Assembly (NCBI RefSeq): GCF_018130465.1
Contig: NZ_JAFCKJ010000010.1
Coordinates: 62,001-126,000, forward strand
DNA from: Bradyrhizobium canariense
GTDB lineage: Bacteria > Pseudomonadota > Alphaproteobacteria > Rhizobiales > Xanthobacteraceae
Direction of reading: 5' to 3'
DNA length: 64,000 nt
Made by a program: the position numbers and the translations under genes. Under the pieces are notes generated by a model, which searched no databases, was not told the origin of the DNA, and worked only from the letters and a program-made list of their open reading frames with translations. This document shows positions 17,853 to 27,583 of the stretch, piece by piece (within the stretch, counting starts at the first letter, position 1; each line of letters opens with the position of its first letter).

Positions 17853-18076
17853 CCCAACTTCACCGAACTTTCGATACTCCACGCGCTCAAAGCGTAACGA
17901 TTGTCCGGGCCGTTCGGATCCGGCGAAGCCAGTTGAACACAGGTTGGCTCGGCATCAGCACCGGTTGGTGCCTGCCTGTGTAGGAAGTACCTACCCATCG
18001 CAGTTGTTCCGGCGGCCTCAGGTTTCAAGATCAAGATGGTGGCCAGCCAGGAAGGCGCTACTCGGAGGCCAATTGT

Positions 18077-18316
18077 TTGACCAGTCGCACGCAGACGATT
18101 GAATGGGATGGAAAAGTGCTGAGCGGCTGGGTAATCCTCGACGGAATTCCAACGAAAGTCGCAGCAGACCGTGAAACGATCCACGCGTATGCGCCAGGCT
18201 TCAGCGACGCGCTCACTCGGGAGATCGACCGCAATCGCGATGAGATTTTCAGGAAGTTGTTGCCATTCTTCCAGCAGCAAAGGCGAGACTTTCCTAACGA
18301 CCAAAGCGAGATCTGA
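18077..18316 (+). CDS. Small hypothetical protein
   Basis: This 79-residue protein starts at TTG 18077 with GGAGG at 18064-18068 upstream. It begins MTSRTQTIEWDGKVLSGWVI and contains GIPTKVAADRETIHAYAPGF plus an amphipathic C-terminal helix ending in FRKLLPFFQQQRRDF. The good ribosome site and sensible composition support it. No family is recognised. The reverse-strand frames over the same stretch are judged to be shadows. Confidence 0.6.
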   Translation: MTSRTQTIEWDGKVLSGWVILDGIPTKVAADRETIHAYAPGFSDALTREIDRNRDEIFRKLLPFFQQQRRDFPNDQSEI

Positions 18317-19311
18317 ATCAAGAAGCAGACTTCTGCAATGTCAGATACGATCATATCGTCCTCTGAACGCGAGGTGAGCGTGAACCGGATCCTAAGGCGA
18401 CCTGTGTGGAGGTCTCTTCCCTTGGCTCAATAGCGTCGACATACCTTGACTCCAGGGTCCACAGTTCATTCCAGCGACCGCTCCCAAATGATCAAGCATC
18501 GTGTGCAGGCCCTCTCCGCCTCCGCGAAATTTACGAACGCCGAGCTGCCAATCTTGACTGCGCCGTCACCCGATAGAGCGGCCGCCAAGACGCGCCATCT
18601 AGCCACCGTATCATGAGAGTCGCGACCAGCGGGGATCTCATAGTTTTCACAAGGGAATACCTTCGCAGGTCGCGCTCCGGATTTTCAACTCTTCAACCGC
18701 ACGACGAAACAGAAGGGTCATCAAGATGCGTCCGCGCACTCGCTTCAGCTCAACCACAGGGCTTCAGTCCTGTTGGCAGATTGGGGAAGCGGCCCTGACC
18801 GCTGGGGGCAGGGCAGGAAGCGCCAGGGCCGCCGCTCCAGATGTACCGATATCCAGTCGGCACATGTCTGCAATGGCATCTGGAGCCGAATCTGTTGCCC
18901 GCGACTTCGTTTTACCTGACAACGGACAAGCCTGTTCGTCCCAGACCCTGCAGATGGCGAATAATGGCACGTCTCTCCGGCTGCCTTAGCAGCGATACCG
19001 GACGAGCCGCCGGTTCTGACGGACTACCCCATGTAGATTCTCGCGCATTGATCTAACCAATCAAGCGGCGCTTGAAATTAGTCTCTTAGTCTCCAGGCAA
19101 GAAGCTGGCCGTCTGACCTGATCCGCGTCCCGTTGGTGGGTATTGACGCGCAGACCCACTTGGACGCCGCCCCGGCGATGCTGCTCCGGCGTTACGAGTC
19201 CCCGCGGTATGCAAAATCACACGCCTAGCGGCAGGTTGCCCAGATCGTGCCGGCGTCCCGCGTCTCGGCTGAGTTGTGCCTTGGCCCGGGAGCCGGGGCG
19301 CGAAGATCTTC
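18317..19311. other. Long stretch without a supported gene
   Basis: Nearly 1 kb contains only short overlapping frames on both strands without ribosome sites or recognisable motifs. No strong hairpin or repeat was found by eye. It could hold decayed coding DNA. Confidence 0.4.
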
Positions 19312-20010
19312 TCAGGGCTTGTCACCTGTCGGACTCAATCCGGGATGCGGAGTCTTGTCGTGCGAGGCGGTCTCGCGATCAAGTTGCGAGATGGCGAGAG
19401 CCGCCAGCACCGTCCGATTGCTAATCTCAAGCTTTTGAAAAATGTGGTGAAGGTGCACTTTGATGGTGCCGTCGGCAATGCTCAACCGCCGCCCGATTTC
19501 CTTGTTCGACAATCCTTCTGAGACCAGACGCATGATCTGACGCTCGCGGTCCGTTAGAGCGTTCAGCACGCTCTCCGAATTGGTCCCCTGCTCCTGCGAC
19601 GGGCTTGACTCGGATGACGCCGGCGGCAACACGTTGTGACCATTGGCGATGTGCCGCAGCGACTGCACCAACGCCTGGGGATCAGTCTCTCTGAGGATGA
19701 TACTGCAGGTAACGGGCATCGCCGCAGGTACCAGCTCGCAATCTTCACTCGCGGCGAAAAAGACCAATTCAGTCGAACGTTTTTCTGAATAAATGGTTGG
19801 CAGGAGTTTCTGGGCAGTAAGGTCGGGCAACGCGGGATCGATAATCGCGATATCGGGCGCCAAGTCCAAAATAGCTTCGATGCAGCCTTCGGCGTCGCTA
19901 CAAGACGCAACGATATTGAAATCGGCTACCGCGCTGAGAACGTTGATCAGCCCTTGCAGGACGACCGGATGCCGGTCAGCAATGACTATCCTTATACTGA
20001 AGCCTCGCAT
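19312..20010 (-). CDS. LuxR-family (NarL-type) response regulator, atypical receiver
   Basis: This 232-residue protein has a receiver of about 120 residues (IRIVIADRHPVVLQGLINVL, IAIIDPALPDL) and a C-terminal LuxR helix-turn-helix (LTDRERQIMRLVSEGLSNKE, then IGRRLSIADGTIKVHLHHIF). The phosphoacceptor Asp is present in IIDPALPD. The conserved lysine that follows the fourth strand appears replaced (SIILRET), so phosphorylation switching may be altered. It is divergent from the second LuxR gene across a 475-bp AT-rich spacer and sits at the edge of the exopolysaccharide cluster, which it may regulate. Confidence 0.85.
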   Translation of the reverse strand: MRGFSIRIVIADRHPVVLQGLINVLSAVADFNIVASCSDAEGCIEAILDLAPDIAIIDPALPDLTAQKLLPTIYSEKRSTELVFFAASEDCELVPAAMPVTCSIILRETDPQALVQSLRHIANGHNVLPPASSESSPSQEQGTNSESVLNALTDRERQIMRLVSEGLSNKEIGRRLSIADGTIKVHLHHIFQKLEISNRTVLAALAISQLDRETASHDKTPHPGLSPTGDKP

Positions 20011-20485
20011 TGGCGCTCCTCAGCCCGCACCCCCGAATATAAACTCGGCTCACCTCGTCCAGTTCACCGCCAAAATCGGAGTTGCTGCGGCGATTGTTGC
20101 TGGACAACAGCGCAATCCTCTACGGAATGCTTTCAAATCTACTTCTAATATTTCTCCCGCCACTAACACGCCCTGAGACTGTATCTTTCGCGCAAAAAAG
20201 CATCGCCACGGGCAGTGCTGCTATAACCAATGGTATATATGGATATCCCAAATTCTCAATTAACAATCATAAAAGGGTAAACAAAGACAAACGCTTCCGA
20301 AATCCACAACTAGACGACGTAAAGAGGAGGATCACGCTCGAGGTACCCCATTTTTTCTGAAAACCATTAGTCTCGGGGGAACGACCAAATAGTTAACAGG
20401 TTCGTTCGTCTCTTGAGAAACCAAGAAATTGAGCAGCAATCCCAACCATCGCCATTGTGTCGTTGCGTAGTATCTGGAGGGTAGA
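20011..20485. promoter_or_regulatory. AT-rich divergent promoter region
   Basis: The 475-bp spacer between the two LuxR-type genes is clearly richer in A and T than its surroundings, most of all at 20150-20480. It contains TATATATGGATATCC-like stretches and runs of A and T. It must carry both promoters. No -35/-10 pair or operator is clear enough to call. A forward frame at 20082-20360 is not considered real. Confidence 0.4.
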
Positions 20486-21364
20486 ATGAGGAGGCGGCAG
20501 TCATACGAGACCGTTCTCATTGGAAAGAACGTTTTAATTAGAGAAGGAATTGCTAGAATCCTGCACGCGGCAAATTTTTACATTCCGGTCTCGGCCTCGA
20601 GCCTCGACGAATTGCCGAGCTCACTTCATTCAGAGAAACTGATGTTCCTCATCGTCCACACGGGCGACGGCTTCAATCTAGCGATAGCACAAATCAGCAC
20701 CTTGAAAGATCGTTATCCGGAGGCGCGCATCGCGATCGTATCTGACAATTATCGACCAGTCGACCTCGCCTCGGCATTTCGTGCAGGCGCCAACGGCTAC
20801 TTTGTCAACGTCAATTCGTGCGACGCTTTTGTCAAGTCGGTTGAACTCGTGACATTAGGCGAGACCGTCTTTCCGCCTGCGTTCCTATCGTTCGTCCTTG
20901 ATGCCAGTAGCCATCATGAACGCGAAATCGCAGAGCCCAGCGGCTGTGAACCAGTCGATCTGGCGGCTGCAGAGGAAGCGATCTTGCCGCAACTTTCCCC
21001 GCGAGAGAAAGCAATTCTAGCCTGCCTTATCGAAGGCCATTCCAACAAGTGCATCGCCAGAAAGATCAAAATCGCCGAGGCCACCGTGAAGGTTCACGTC
21101 AAGGCGATCCTGCGCAAGATCCGGGTCCAGAACCGGACACAAGCGGCCATCTGGGGAATGAACCATGCGTCGCTGGTACGGGTCGCACCCAGCCGCGAGC
21201 CCTCGGCATTTGATGCAGAGGGAGATCGCGAAGATCTGCGCAACGTTGCAGTCCTCGACTCCATTGGTCCCTCCTCAAGTCACGTGGCCGTCCCCTCGAT
21301 CGAGGGCCTGCTCCTTAAGAGCGTAGTTCAAGGAGTTGGCTCGGCCGTACGACTCTACAAATAG
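20486..21364 (+). CDS. LuxR-type regulator with degenerate receiver
   Basis: This 292-residue protein has an N-terminal domain of receiver shape (ETVLIGKNVLIREGIARIL, FLIVHTGDGFNLA, IAIVSDNYRPVDLASAFRAG) and a LuxR helix-turn-helix (LSPREKAILACLIEGHSNKC, then IARKIKIAEATVKVHVKAIL). The strand that should end in the phosphoacceptor Asp reads LIVHTGDG, so the acceptor is missing, and the usual double acidic pocket is also absent. ATG 20486 follows GGAGGGTAGA. A tail of about 60 residues follows the DNA-binding domain. It is probably controlled by means other than phosphorylation. Similar proteins accompany rhizobial polysaccharide loci, which fits the genes to the right. Confidence 0.85.
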   Translation: MRRRQSYETVLIGKNVLIREGIARILHAANFYIPVSASSLDELPSSLHSEKLMFLIVHTGDGFNLAIAQISTLKDRYPEARIAIVSDNYRPVDLASAFRAGANGYFVNVNSCDAFVKSVELVTLGETVFPPAFLSFVLDASSHHEREIAEPSGCEPVDLAAAEEAILPQLSPREKAILACLIEGHSNKCIARKIKIAEATVKVHVKAILRKIRVQNRTQAAIWGMNHASLVRVAPSREPSAFDAEGDREDLRNVAVLDSIGPSSSHVAVPSIEGLLLKSVVQGVGSAVRLYK

Positions 21365-21635
21365 ATGCGGGAAATGGGACGTCCGAGGTGCGATGTTTCC
21401 ACCGCGGAGTGAGGCTGCATCTTCGCGACTTCCCGCCGTCCGGGCCCGGGCCTGGCTGACGAGCTTGTCTGCCGCTTGCATATGCATTTGCATCGGCCGA
21501 CGTGCGCGTGGCAGGTCGTCGTCGTTCAGCTCACTGCTGCTCCGTCGCCCGCGCCGGTCTGAAGGTGAGTGTGCCGGTACTCGCCCCGCCGGCATCGGTA
21601 CCCCGTTACGAAGGCGCGCAAGCCTGGCTCAATTC
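21365..21635. other. Convergent intergenic region
   Basis: About 270 bp between two gene ends. No gene, repeat or terminator is clear. Confidence 0.35.
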
Positions 21636-21845
21636 CTAATGCACCGCGCGGACGCGACGCCGAGGCTTGGACCGGGGCGGCGCCTCCAACTTGAGCTCGG
21701 CTACCAGACGCCAAAGCTGAACCTCGTGGCCGCTTGCTAACCGCCCGGCCCGCTCGGTTGCGGACGCGTCGTCTGGGCAGTGAAGGTTGACCGCTCCCCC
21801 TAACTCACCATGTTCATCCAGAAAGTATGCACGATAGTGTGGCAT
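21636..21845 (-). CDS. Small hypothetical protein (MPHYRAYF type)
   Basis: This 69-residue protein begins MPHYRAYFLDEHGELGGAVN and contains LHCPDDASATERAGRLASGH, then EVQLWRLVAEL. Small proteins of this form (a beta strand, an acidic turn, then a helix and DxELWxxxR-like segment) are common in Bradyrhizobium and uncharacterised, as I recall. ATG 21845 follows GGTAGG. The open frame continues upstream without support. The basic C-terminal tail (KPRRRVRAVH) is variable in such proteins. Confidence 0.65.
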   Translation of the reverse strand: MPHYRAYFLDEHGELGGAVNLHCPDDASATERAGRLASGHEVQLWRLVAELKLEAPPRSKPRRRVRAVH

Positions 21846-21986
21846 CCTACCAAATCCCCGCGCGCGACAGCATCCTAACCTACGACCCAGCCCTGCGACG
21901 CGGTGGTTTTGCGTCATTGCGAGCTACCTCTGGTGGGCGACTTGTTGCCGCTTGCCGCCCTCCCATTCGAACCGCTCCGCGCTCCT

Positions 21987-23054
21987 TCAAGCACTCGCAT
22001 TGGACCGTAACGCCGGAAATGCCCGGACCGCTTCTGTCTCATCATAGTTACCCTCATAGCCGTTGGGGTTCTGCAATTGCCAACGCCAATGGTCGGCACA
22101 CATTTGTGCCAAAGACCGCGTCGATCTCCAGCCCAACGTTTCTTTTGCGTGCGTCGGGTCGGCATAACAGACGGCGACGTCGCCCGCCCGACGTTCCGCA
22201 AACTCATAGGCGACCGGCTTGCCGCTCACCGCCTCAAAAGTCCGAACGACTTCCAAGACACTGTTGCCGCGCCCCGTCCCAAGATTGACCGTGAGCACCC
22301 CAGGCCGCTCCACGTAGCGCAAGACGCTTAGATGACCGGCTGCAAGATCGACGACATGAATGAAGTCGCGGATTCCGGTGCCGTCAGGGGTTTCATAGTC
22401 TTTCCCCCAGATCCGAAGCTTCTCGCGCTTCCCAATCGCCACTTGCGCCAAAAACGGCACCAAGTTGCCTGGAACGCCCAGCGGATCTTCCCCGATCAGT
22501 CCGCTCTCGTGCGCGCCAGCAGGATTGAAATAGCGCAGAATACCGATTCGCCAATCACCGTCCGACCGATAAAGATCGTTGAGCATCTCTTCTATGAAGA
22601 GCTTTGTGCGGCCGTACGGATTGGTCGGTCGAAGAAGATGGTCTTCATCGAGCGGCAGGTATGTTGGTATACCGTAAACAGTGGCGGACGAGCTAAAGAC
22701 CAGTGTCTTGACCTTGGCGCTTTTCATGGCCGACACGAGGCTCATGGTACCGAAGACGTTATTCTCATAATAAGTCATCGGGCGAACGTTGGACTCGCCG
22801 ACGGCCTTCAGGCCCGCAAGGTGGATAACCGCAGTCACTTCGTAGGTTCTAAGTATCTCGCAGATGGCGTGTTCATCCCGGATGTCGACCTGCCGAAAGT
22901 AGAACGAGCGCCCACAGATCGATCGAACCCGCCTAAGAGACGTTTCTTTGCTGTTGGCGAGATTGTCAACGACGACGACGTCGAGCCCGGCGTTTAGCAA
23001 CGCCACGCAGACGTGGGACCCGATATAGCCAGCGCCTCCAGTCACCATGATCAT
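21987..23054 (-). CDS. galE: UDP-glucose 4-epimerase
   Basis: This 355-residue extended SDR enzyme interconverts UDP-glucose and UDP-galactose. It has the NAD-binding glycine motif VTGGAGYIGSH, HLAGLKAVGES, the catalytic FSSSATVYG and the YxxxK pair in NPYGRTKLFIEEML, and LRYFNPAGAHESGLIGEDP. ATG 23054 follows GGAAGG at eight bases. A TTG at 23060 is too close to that site, and ATG 23048 is also possible. It supplies galactose residues for the exopolysaccharide made by the genes to the right. Its C-terminal tail is slightly longer than usual. Confidence 0.93.
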   Translation of the reverse strand: MIMVTGGAGYIGSHVCVALLNAGLDVVVVDNLANSKETSLRRVRSICGRSFYFRQVDIRDEHAICEILRTYEVTAVIHLAGLKAVGESNVRPMTYYENNVFGTMSLVSAMKSAKVKTLVFSSSATVYGIPTYLPLDEDHLLRPTNPYGRTKLFIEEMLNDLYRSDGDWRIGILRYFNPAGAHESGLIGEDPLGVPGNLVPFLAQVAIGKREKLRIWGKDYETPDGTGIRDFIHVVDLAAGHLSVLRYVERPGVLTVNLGTGRGNSVLEVVRTFEAVSGKPVAYEFAERRAGDVAVCYADPTHAKETLGWRSTRSLAQMCADHWRWQLQNPNGYEGNYDETEAVRAFPALRSNASA

Positions 23055-23288
23055 CAGCAACGCCTTCCCTATTGGCTCGACCGGATTCGCGCGATGCCTG
23101 CGAGCGCAATTTACGCACTCCTGAGATCGTCATTCGTCCACATGACTCTCGCTTGCGGTCCCGTGCAACAACTCCGAAAGAGTACCCCCAGGGAGCCTTG
23201 AGGAGTTTTCGATGAGGCACGCGACAAAGGCGCTCGAGAGCGAGGACGCTGGAAATACTGCCTCGGCCGAAAGCTGCGGCCGCTCTCG

Positions 23289-24677
23289 TCATCTCCTGCC
23301 GGCGAGCAACGGGTTGTCCCCGCCAGCCTCGGCCCGGCCTGTGCCCGACCCTGCTAGAGGGTTATTTGAACTGCTTAGCTTTCGGGGAGGCGCGTCAGGA
23401 CCGTCCTGGTATCGCAGCGCGACCTCGACGGCATCACCCGGCTGCAACTCAGTATCTTCGCTCGCGACAATCCGTTCCGGACCTTTCTCGCCTTTTCTAA
23501 TGATGTCAATTTCCGGCGCACTGCCGGCTCCACGTACGAGTTGCGACCGAACCATGGAGGTATACTGAAGTTTCTCACCGACGCTCTGCAGCTTTTCGCG
23601 GATCTGATTAAGCCTCAAGCTCGTGTCTTGCAGCTCACGAAGCAGGTCCAGCCTCAACTGATCGTCGAGTTTTGCTAGCTTTCTGGCAAACTCGTCCTGT
23701 TGCTTCTTGACCTGCTGGAGTTGCGCGGAGGTCTGCAGCTTCCGGGTTGACGACAGCAGCACCGCACGACGCGCATCCGTCACGCGAGGGCTGGTCAAGG
23801 AGCCCTTGCCGAACAGGTCGGTCGCTTTTTGCAGGTCTTCGACGTCTGACTGAAATCCCTCTTCTTCCTTCTTCTGTTGCTCAGACAGCACGCGAACCTC
23901 TTCGTCCCCCTGTCGAACGCCGCGCTGAAGGAAAGCTTTTTCCTGCTGATAGTCGCGCTGCTTCGTCTTCAGGTATTCCGTTTCAGCATTGACGATTTCC
24001 GAAATCGCCGATCGCGCTACCGGGGCATCGGTCGGGGCGACCGCACTGATCTCGGCCCCTTCTCCGAGCTCGGTCTTGATGCGCCACATACGCGACTGTT
24101 CTTTGGCAAGCTCCGTCCAAAGCGACGCATACTCGCTTCTCAGGTCTGCCGACTCGAGGTAGGGGTTGTTCATTCTGACATGCATGATGTCGTAGCCGCC
24201 CGCCATGGCGACGAGTTGGCGTGCGGTGGAGGCTGGACGATAGGGGTACTCGCCAGGTTTCGATACGTCTCCATTGACGTAAACGGGCCTGTACTCCGCC
24301 ACGATCGCGGTGACCTGATCTGCGTCTATTACGACCACGACCTCTCGGCCGTCTACCGTCCTCTGCCTAAAGACTTTGCTCGCAAGTGCAGCCCCGATCC
24401 TGGCTCGGATCTCCAGCAAGGGCTGGCCAGCGACCGAGAGCATTCCAACCAGCGGCAACGAAATATTGCCGTCCACTTGGACTGGAGCACGCTGCCGGAG
24501 TTCCGGCACGCCGGCCACCACCACCTCCAGGACATCTCCAACATTCACCCGATACTCGGCTTTCGCTTGAACGGGAATCATCAGGCCAAGGACCAGCAAG
24601 CCCCATCGAATGCGGCGACCGAGAACCTTGCCGTATCGATCAACGTGACAATAACTGCGCAGTTTGAAGTTCGGCAT
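23289..24677 (-). CDS. Polysaccharide export protein, ExoF/Wza-like
   Basis: This 462-residue exported protein has an N-terminal hydrophobic segment (WGLLVLGLMIPVQAKA, ending near residue 41). A Poly_export domain follows (YRVNVGDVLEVVVAGVPELR, VDGNISLPLVGMLSVAGQ), then an SLBB-like segment (VYVNGDVSKPGEYPYRPAST). Residues about 190-385 form a long charged coiled coil (EYLKTKQRDYQQEKAFLQRG, QQKKEEEGFQSDVEDLQKAT). This layout matches ExoF-type proteins of succinoglycan-like systems rather than the lipoprotein Wza, and no lipobox is visible. It probably spans the periplasm during export. It is divergent from the priming transferase gene, with a 168-bp shared promoter region. Confidence 0.85.
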   Translation of the reverse strand: MPNFKLRSYCHVDRYGKVLGRRIRWGLLVLGLMIPVQAKAEYRVNVGDVLEVVVAGVPELRQRAPVQVDGNISLPLVGMLSVAGQPLLEIRARIGAALASKVFRQRTVDGREVVVVIDADQVTAIVAEYRPVYVNGDVSKPGEYPYRPASTARQLVAMAGGYDIMHVRMNNPYLESADLRSEYASLWTELAKEQSRMWRIKTELGEGAEISAVAPTDAPVARSAISEIVNAETEYLKTKQRDYQQEKAFLQRGVRQGDEEVRVLSEQQKKEEEGFQSDVEDLQKATDLFGKGSLTSPRVTDARRAVLLSSTRKLQTSAQLQQVKKQQDEFARKLAKLDDQLRLDLLRELQDTSLRLNQIREKLQSVGEKLQYTSMVRSQLVRGAGSAPEIDIIRKGEKGPERIVASEDTELQPGDAVEVALRYQDGPDAPPRKLSSSNNPLAGSGTGRAEAGGDNPLLAGRR

Positions 24678-24845
24678 GGCGTGATGGACCTGTTCGCAGG
24701 AGAGATCGATAATTTAGTCCCGCGGCATCCCAGCTCAATCGACCATCGTAGTTACCCCACTCTACCCATTTATTGTCAATTCCGTCGCGTGACCCGGATG
24801 CTACTGTTTTTGCTGCGGGACGGAGTGGCTGGCTGGGAGTGACCG

Positions 24846-26324
24846 GTGAGTAGTTTTGCGTCCTATACCAATTCGCCGGTCTCCACCGGTCGGCCGGTGC
24901 ATCCGGCGCCACCGATTGCAATCAACCGATTGGTCGCCGCGCTCGTATTCGCCGCCGGCGCCGAATTCGTACTCGTAGCGGTTGCCGCTTATGGCGCAGC
25001 TGTCCTTTACCACGGGCTCGTCCTGCTCGACTCTCCAGACGCGCCAAAGTACATTCAAGAGTCGATTTTGATCTCAACACTACAGCTGTTCGTTTCCTTA
25101 GGGCTCCGGCAATATTCTCGGATCCAGACGCAACCCCGGCACGTGTTTTTGTGGAGCGGCGCCGTCTCCGTCTTCTTCGTATTCTCCTTCTTTATCTCGA
25201 CGATCTTCCTTCTCAAGATCTCGGACGGCTACTCTCGTGCTACCGTCATAGCCCAGGCTGTGACCGCTCTTCTTACGGTGCTGTGCACACGGGCGATCTG
25301 GTTCTCATTGCTGCAGCCTGCGATCGCATCCGGCTTGATAGAGGCCAGGCGGGTCATCCTCATTGGAGACTCGAGTCACTGTGCCGGCTTTTCCGCACGG
25401 GCAATGGCCGCCGGGATTCGGACCATTCGCTCGTTCGACTTTCCGACCTTGCGAGCCAACTCTTTGCCGCCGGCGCGCTGCGATGGGGTCCAAGGATTAC
25501 CTCACACCCGCCAACTCATCGCGGATTGCCGTCTCCTCCGAGCGGACGACATCGTCATCCTAAGCTCAGAGTCGGGCGTTTCGGCTTCGCTGGCACTTGC
25601 CAGCGCCCTGTCAGAGCTCCCGGTTGACGTTCACGTCGTACCTGCTGGAGCAGTCGATTTGTTAGCCGTGTCGCGAATCACCCAGTTCGGCAACATGGTG
25701 ACGATGCGGATCTTCCAATCTCCTCTCACGCCACTCAACCGGGTGATAAAACGAGCATTTGACATTGTCGCTGCAATCATCGGACTGATTTTGGCCAGCC
25801 CATTGTTCATCATCATTCCACTTGCAATAAAGCTGGATTCCCCCGGACCGGTGCTGTTTCGGCAGACGCGGCACGGCTTCAACAACGACTTCATTCGCGT
25901 GCTGAAATTCAGATCGATGAGCGTGATGGAGGACGGCGACAATTTCAAGCAGGCCACCAGACACGATCCGCGTGTGACCCGTGTAGGACGTTTTATACGC
26001 CACACCAATATGGACGAGATTCCGCAGCTTCTCAATGTCCTCGTCGGCGACATGTCGCTCGTCGGGCCACGTCCGCACGCGACGTCGCAGAACGAGGCCT
26101 TCGCTCAACTGATTTCGTCATTTTCTCGTCGACACAACGTCAAGCCCGGCATCACCGGCTGGGCTCAAGTCAACGGCCACCGCGGCGAGACCGACACCCT
26201 CGATAAGATGCAGCGTCGTATCGAGCATGACCTGTACTACATCGATAACTGGTCACTACCTCTCGATCTCAAAATTGTCGTGATGACCTTCTTTTCCCGA
26301 AAGGTTTATTGGAATGCTTTCTAA
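24846..26324 (+). CDS. Undecaprenyl-phosphate hexose-1-phosphate transferase (ExoY/WcaJ-like)
   Basis: This 492-residue polyprenyl-phosphate sugar transferase starts exopolysaccharide repeat synthesis by placing the first hexose-1-phosphate on the lipid carrier. It has four to five N-terminal membrane helices, a cytoplasmic CoA-binding-like domain, and the catalytic module from about residue 295: KRAFDIVAAIIGLILASPLF, IKLDSPGPVLFRQTRHGFNN, KFRSM, RHTNMDEIPQLLNVLVGDMS, GPRPHA and KPGITGWAQVNGHRGE. Start GTG 24846 follows GGGAGTGACCG. It heads the rightward exopolysaccharide genes. Confidence 0.92.
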   Translation: MSSFASYTNSPVSTGRPVHPAPPIAINRLVAALVFAAGAEFVLVAVAAYGAAVLYHGLVLLDSPDAPKYIQESILISTLQLFVSLGLRQYSRIQTQPRHVFLWSGAVSVFFVFSFFISTIFLLKISDGYSRATVIAQAVTALLTVLCTRAIWFSLLQPAIASGLIEARRVILIGDSSHCAGFSARAMAAGIRTIRSFDFPTLRANSLPPARCDGVQGLPHTRQLIADCRLLRADDIVILSSESGVSASLALASALSELPVDVHVVPAGAVDLLAVSRITQFGNMVTMRIFQSPLTPLNRVIKRAFDIVAAIIGLILASPLFIIIPLAIKLDSPGPVLFRQTRHGFNNDFIRVLKFRSMSVMEDGDNFKQATRHDPRVTRVGRFIRHTNMDEIPQLLNVLVGDMSLVGPRPHATSQNEAFAQLISSFSRRHNVKPGITGWAQVNGHRGETDTLDKMQRRIEHDLYYIDNWSLPLDLKIVVMTFFSRKVYWNAF

Positions 26325-26440
26325 GATGTCGATACCGCCTGCCTCTTTTTGTCTGTTTGGCAGATTTCCAGCCCATTGGAGTTGATCCCCCTTTCGCGGA
26401 CCGGTCGTTGGTAAAGTCAGGAACAGGCAGGTACAAGACA

Positions 26441-27583
26441 ATGCTGGACAGACTCGATAACTCGCCAAATCAGGACGCGATAAGGCCTGAACTTCGGTCG
26501 CCTGCCGAAATCCTGTCGGAAGGTCTCGCCTTTGTGCGGCGACGCTTCACGATCATCTTATTGACATGTTCGCTCACGCTCGGCGTGGCTGTGCTCTATC
26601 TTGTCGTTACGGTCCCGACATTTACGGCCACCGCGCAACTCATCGTAGACGCGAAATCGGCGTCCGGAGACGCAGCGTCCGTGTCGACGGCCGTGGAAAG
26701 TCAGATCGCAATCCTGAAGTCGGAGGGCGTCGCTCGCGCCGTGATAGTAAAGCGCGGCCTGGTAACGGATCCGGAATTTTCCGGGGGCATGGCGCGACGC
26801 ATAAACAGCTCGCTGTCCCACCTGCTCGGCTGGAGCAAGCCAGAAGTCAACTCGGGTGTGACACGCTATGCCATTGAAGCGTTCGAACGCAAGCTCTCGG
26901 TAAGACGCTCCGGCCTTACGTACATCGTCGATCTTGCCTTTGACTCTTCCGACCCTGGGCGAGCCTCGCAAATCTTGAGCACCGTCGTGGAAACTTACGT
27001 CACGGCGCAAATGGACGCCAAATACAAATGGAGTCTGCAAAACGACAACTGGGTGAAAGATCGAGTCAACGAATTGCGCGGCCAGGCGTCGGCAGCAAAA
27101 CAGGCTGTGGCGGATTACAACACGAATAAGATCGCGAACTCCGGGGCGACTGCCGAGCCAGGCGCGCCCTCGTTTCAAACGACCACGATCACGGATGGCG
27201 GCCTGCGCGAACTGGAAGCCGCGGCGGACGCGGCCGCAAGGACGTATGACAGCTTCCTGCGTATGCTTCGTTACACGGACGCGATGCAACAACAATCCGC
27301 ACCGGTGCTCGAGGCGCGTCTCCTCACCGAGGTATCGCGTCCCTACACGGCCAGCTCACCGAAAGCACGAATGGTGCTCGTAATAGCTCTTTTCGGAGGA
27401 GTTTTTCTTGGTATCGCACTTGGAATGTTGCGCGATCTGTTGAATCGAGGACGAGCACCGGCACCCTGGCCCGGAGCGATTGAATCCGGAACCAGAATTG
27501 TCGGGGGGGCCACGGCTGACAGATCCTATTCCGATGGCTCGTTCAGGGCCGAAAAGCGTCTGCGGGAGGCCCGTCCCGAATAG
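26441..27583 (+). CDS. Wzz/ExoP-like chain-length protein without kinase domain
   Basis: This 380-residue inner-membrane protein has a Wzz domain with a first helix (FTIILLTCSLTLGVAVLYLV), the motif PTFTATAQLIVD, a periplasmic helical region and a second helix near the C-terminus (ARMVLVIALFGGVFLGIALG). Full-length ExoP-type proteins of about 740 residues carry a C-terminal BY-kinase domain. Here only about 45 residues follow the second helix, with no Walker motifs. ATG 26441 is used; the upstream open frame overlaps the transferase gene. It likely controls polymer length or export. A separate kinase gene was not found in the window. Confidence 0.82.
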   Translation: MLDRLDNSPNQDAIRPELRSPAEILSEGLAFVRRRFTIILLTCSLTLGVAVLYLVVTVPTFTATAQLIVDAKSASGDAASVSTAVESQIAILKSEGVARAVIVKRGLVTDPEFSGGMARRINSSLSHLLGWSKPEVNSGVTRYAIEAFERKLSVRRSGLTYIVDLAFDSSDPGRASQILSTVVETYVTAQMDAKYKWSLQNDNWVKDRVNELRGQASAAKQAVADYNTNKIANSGATAEPGAPSFQTTTITDGGLRELEAAADAAARTYDSFLRMLRYTDAMQQQSAPVLEARLLTEVSRPYTASSPKARMVLVIALFGGVFLGIALGMLRDLLNRGRAPAPWPGAIESGTRIVGGATADRSYSDGSFRAEKRLREARPE

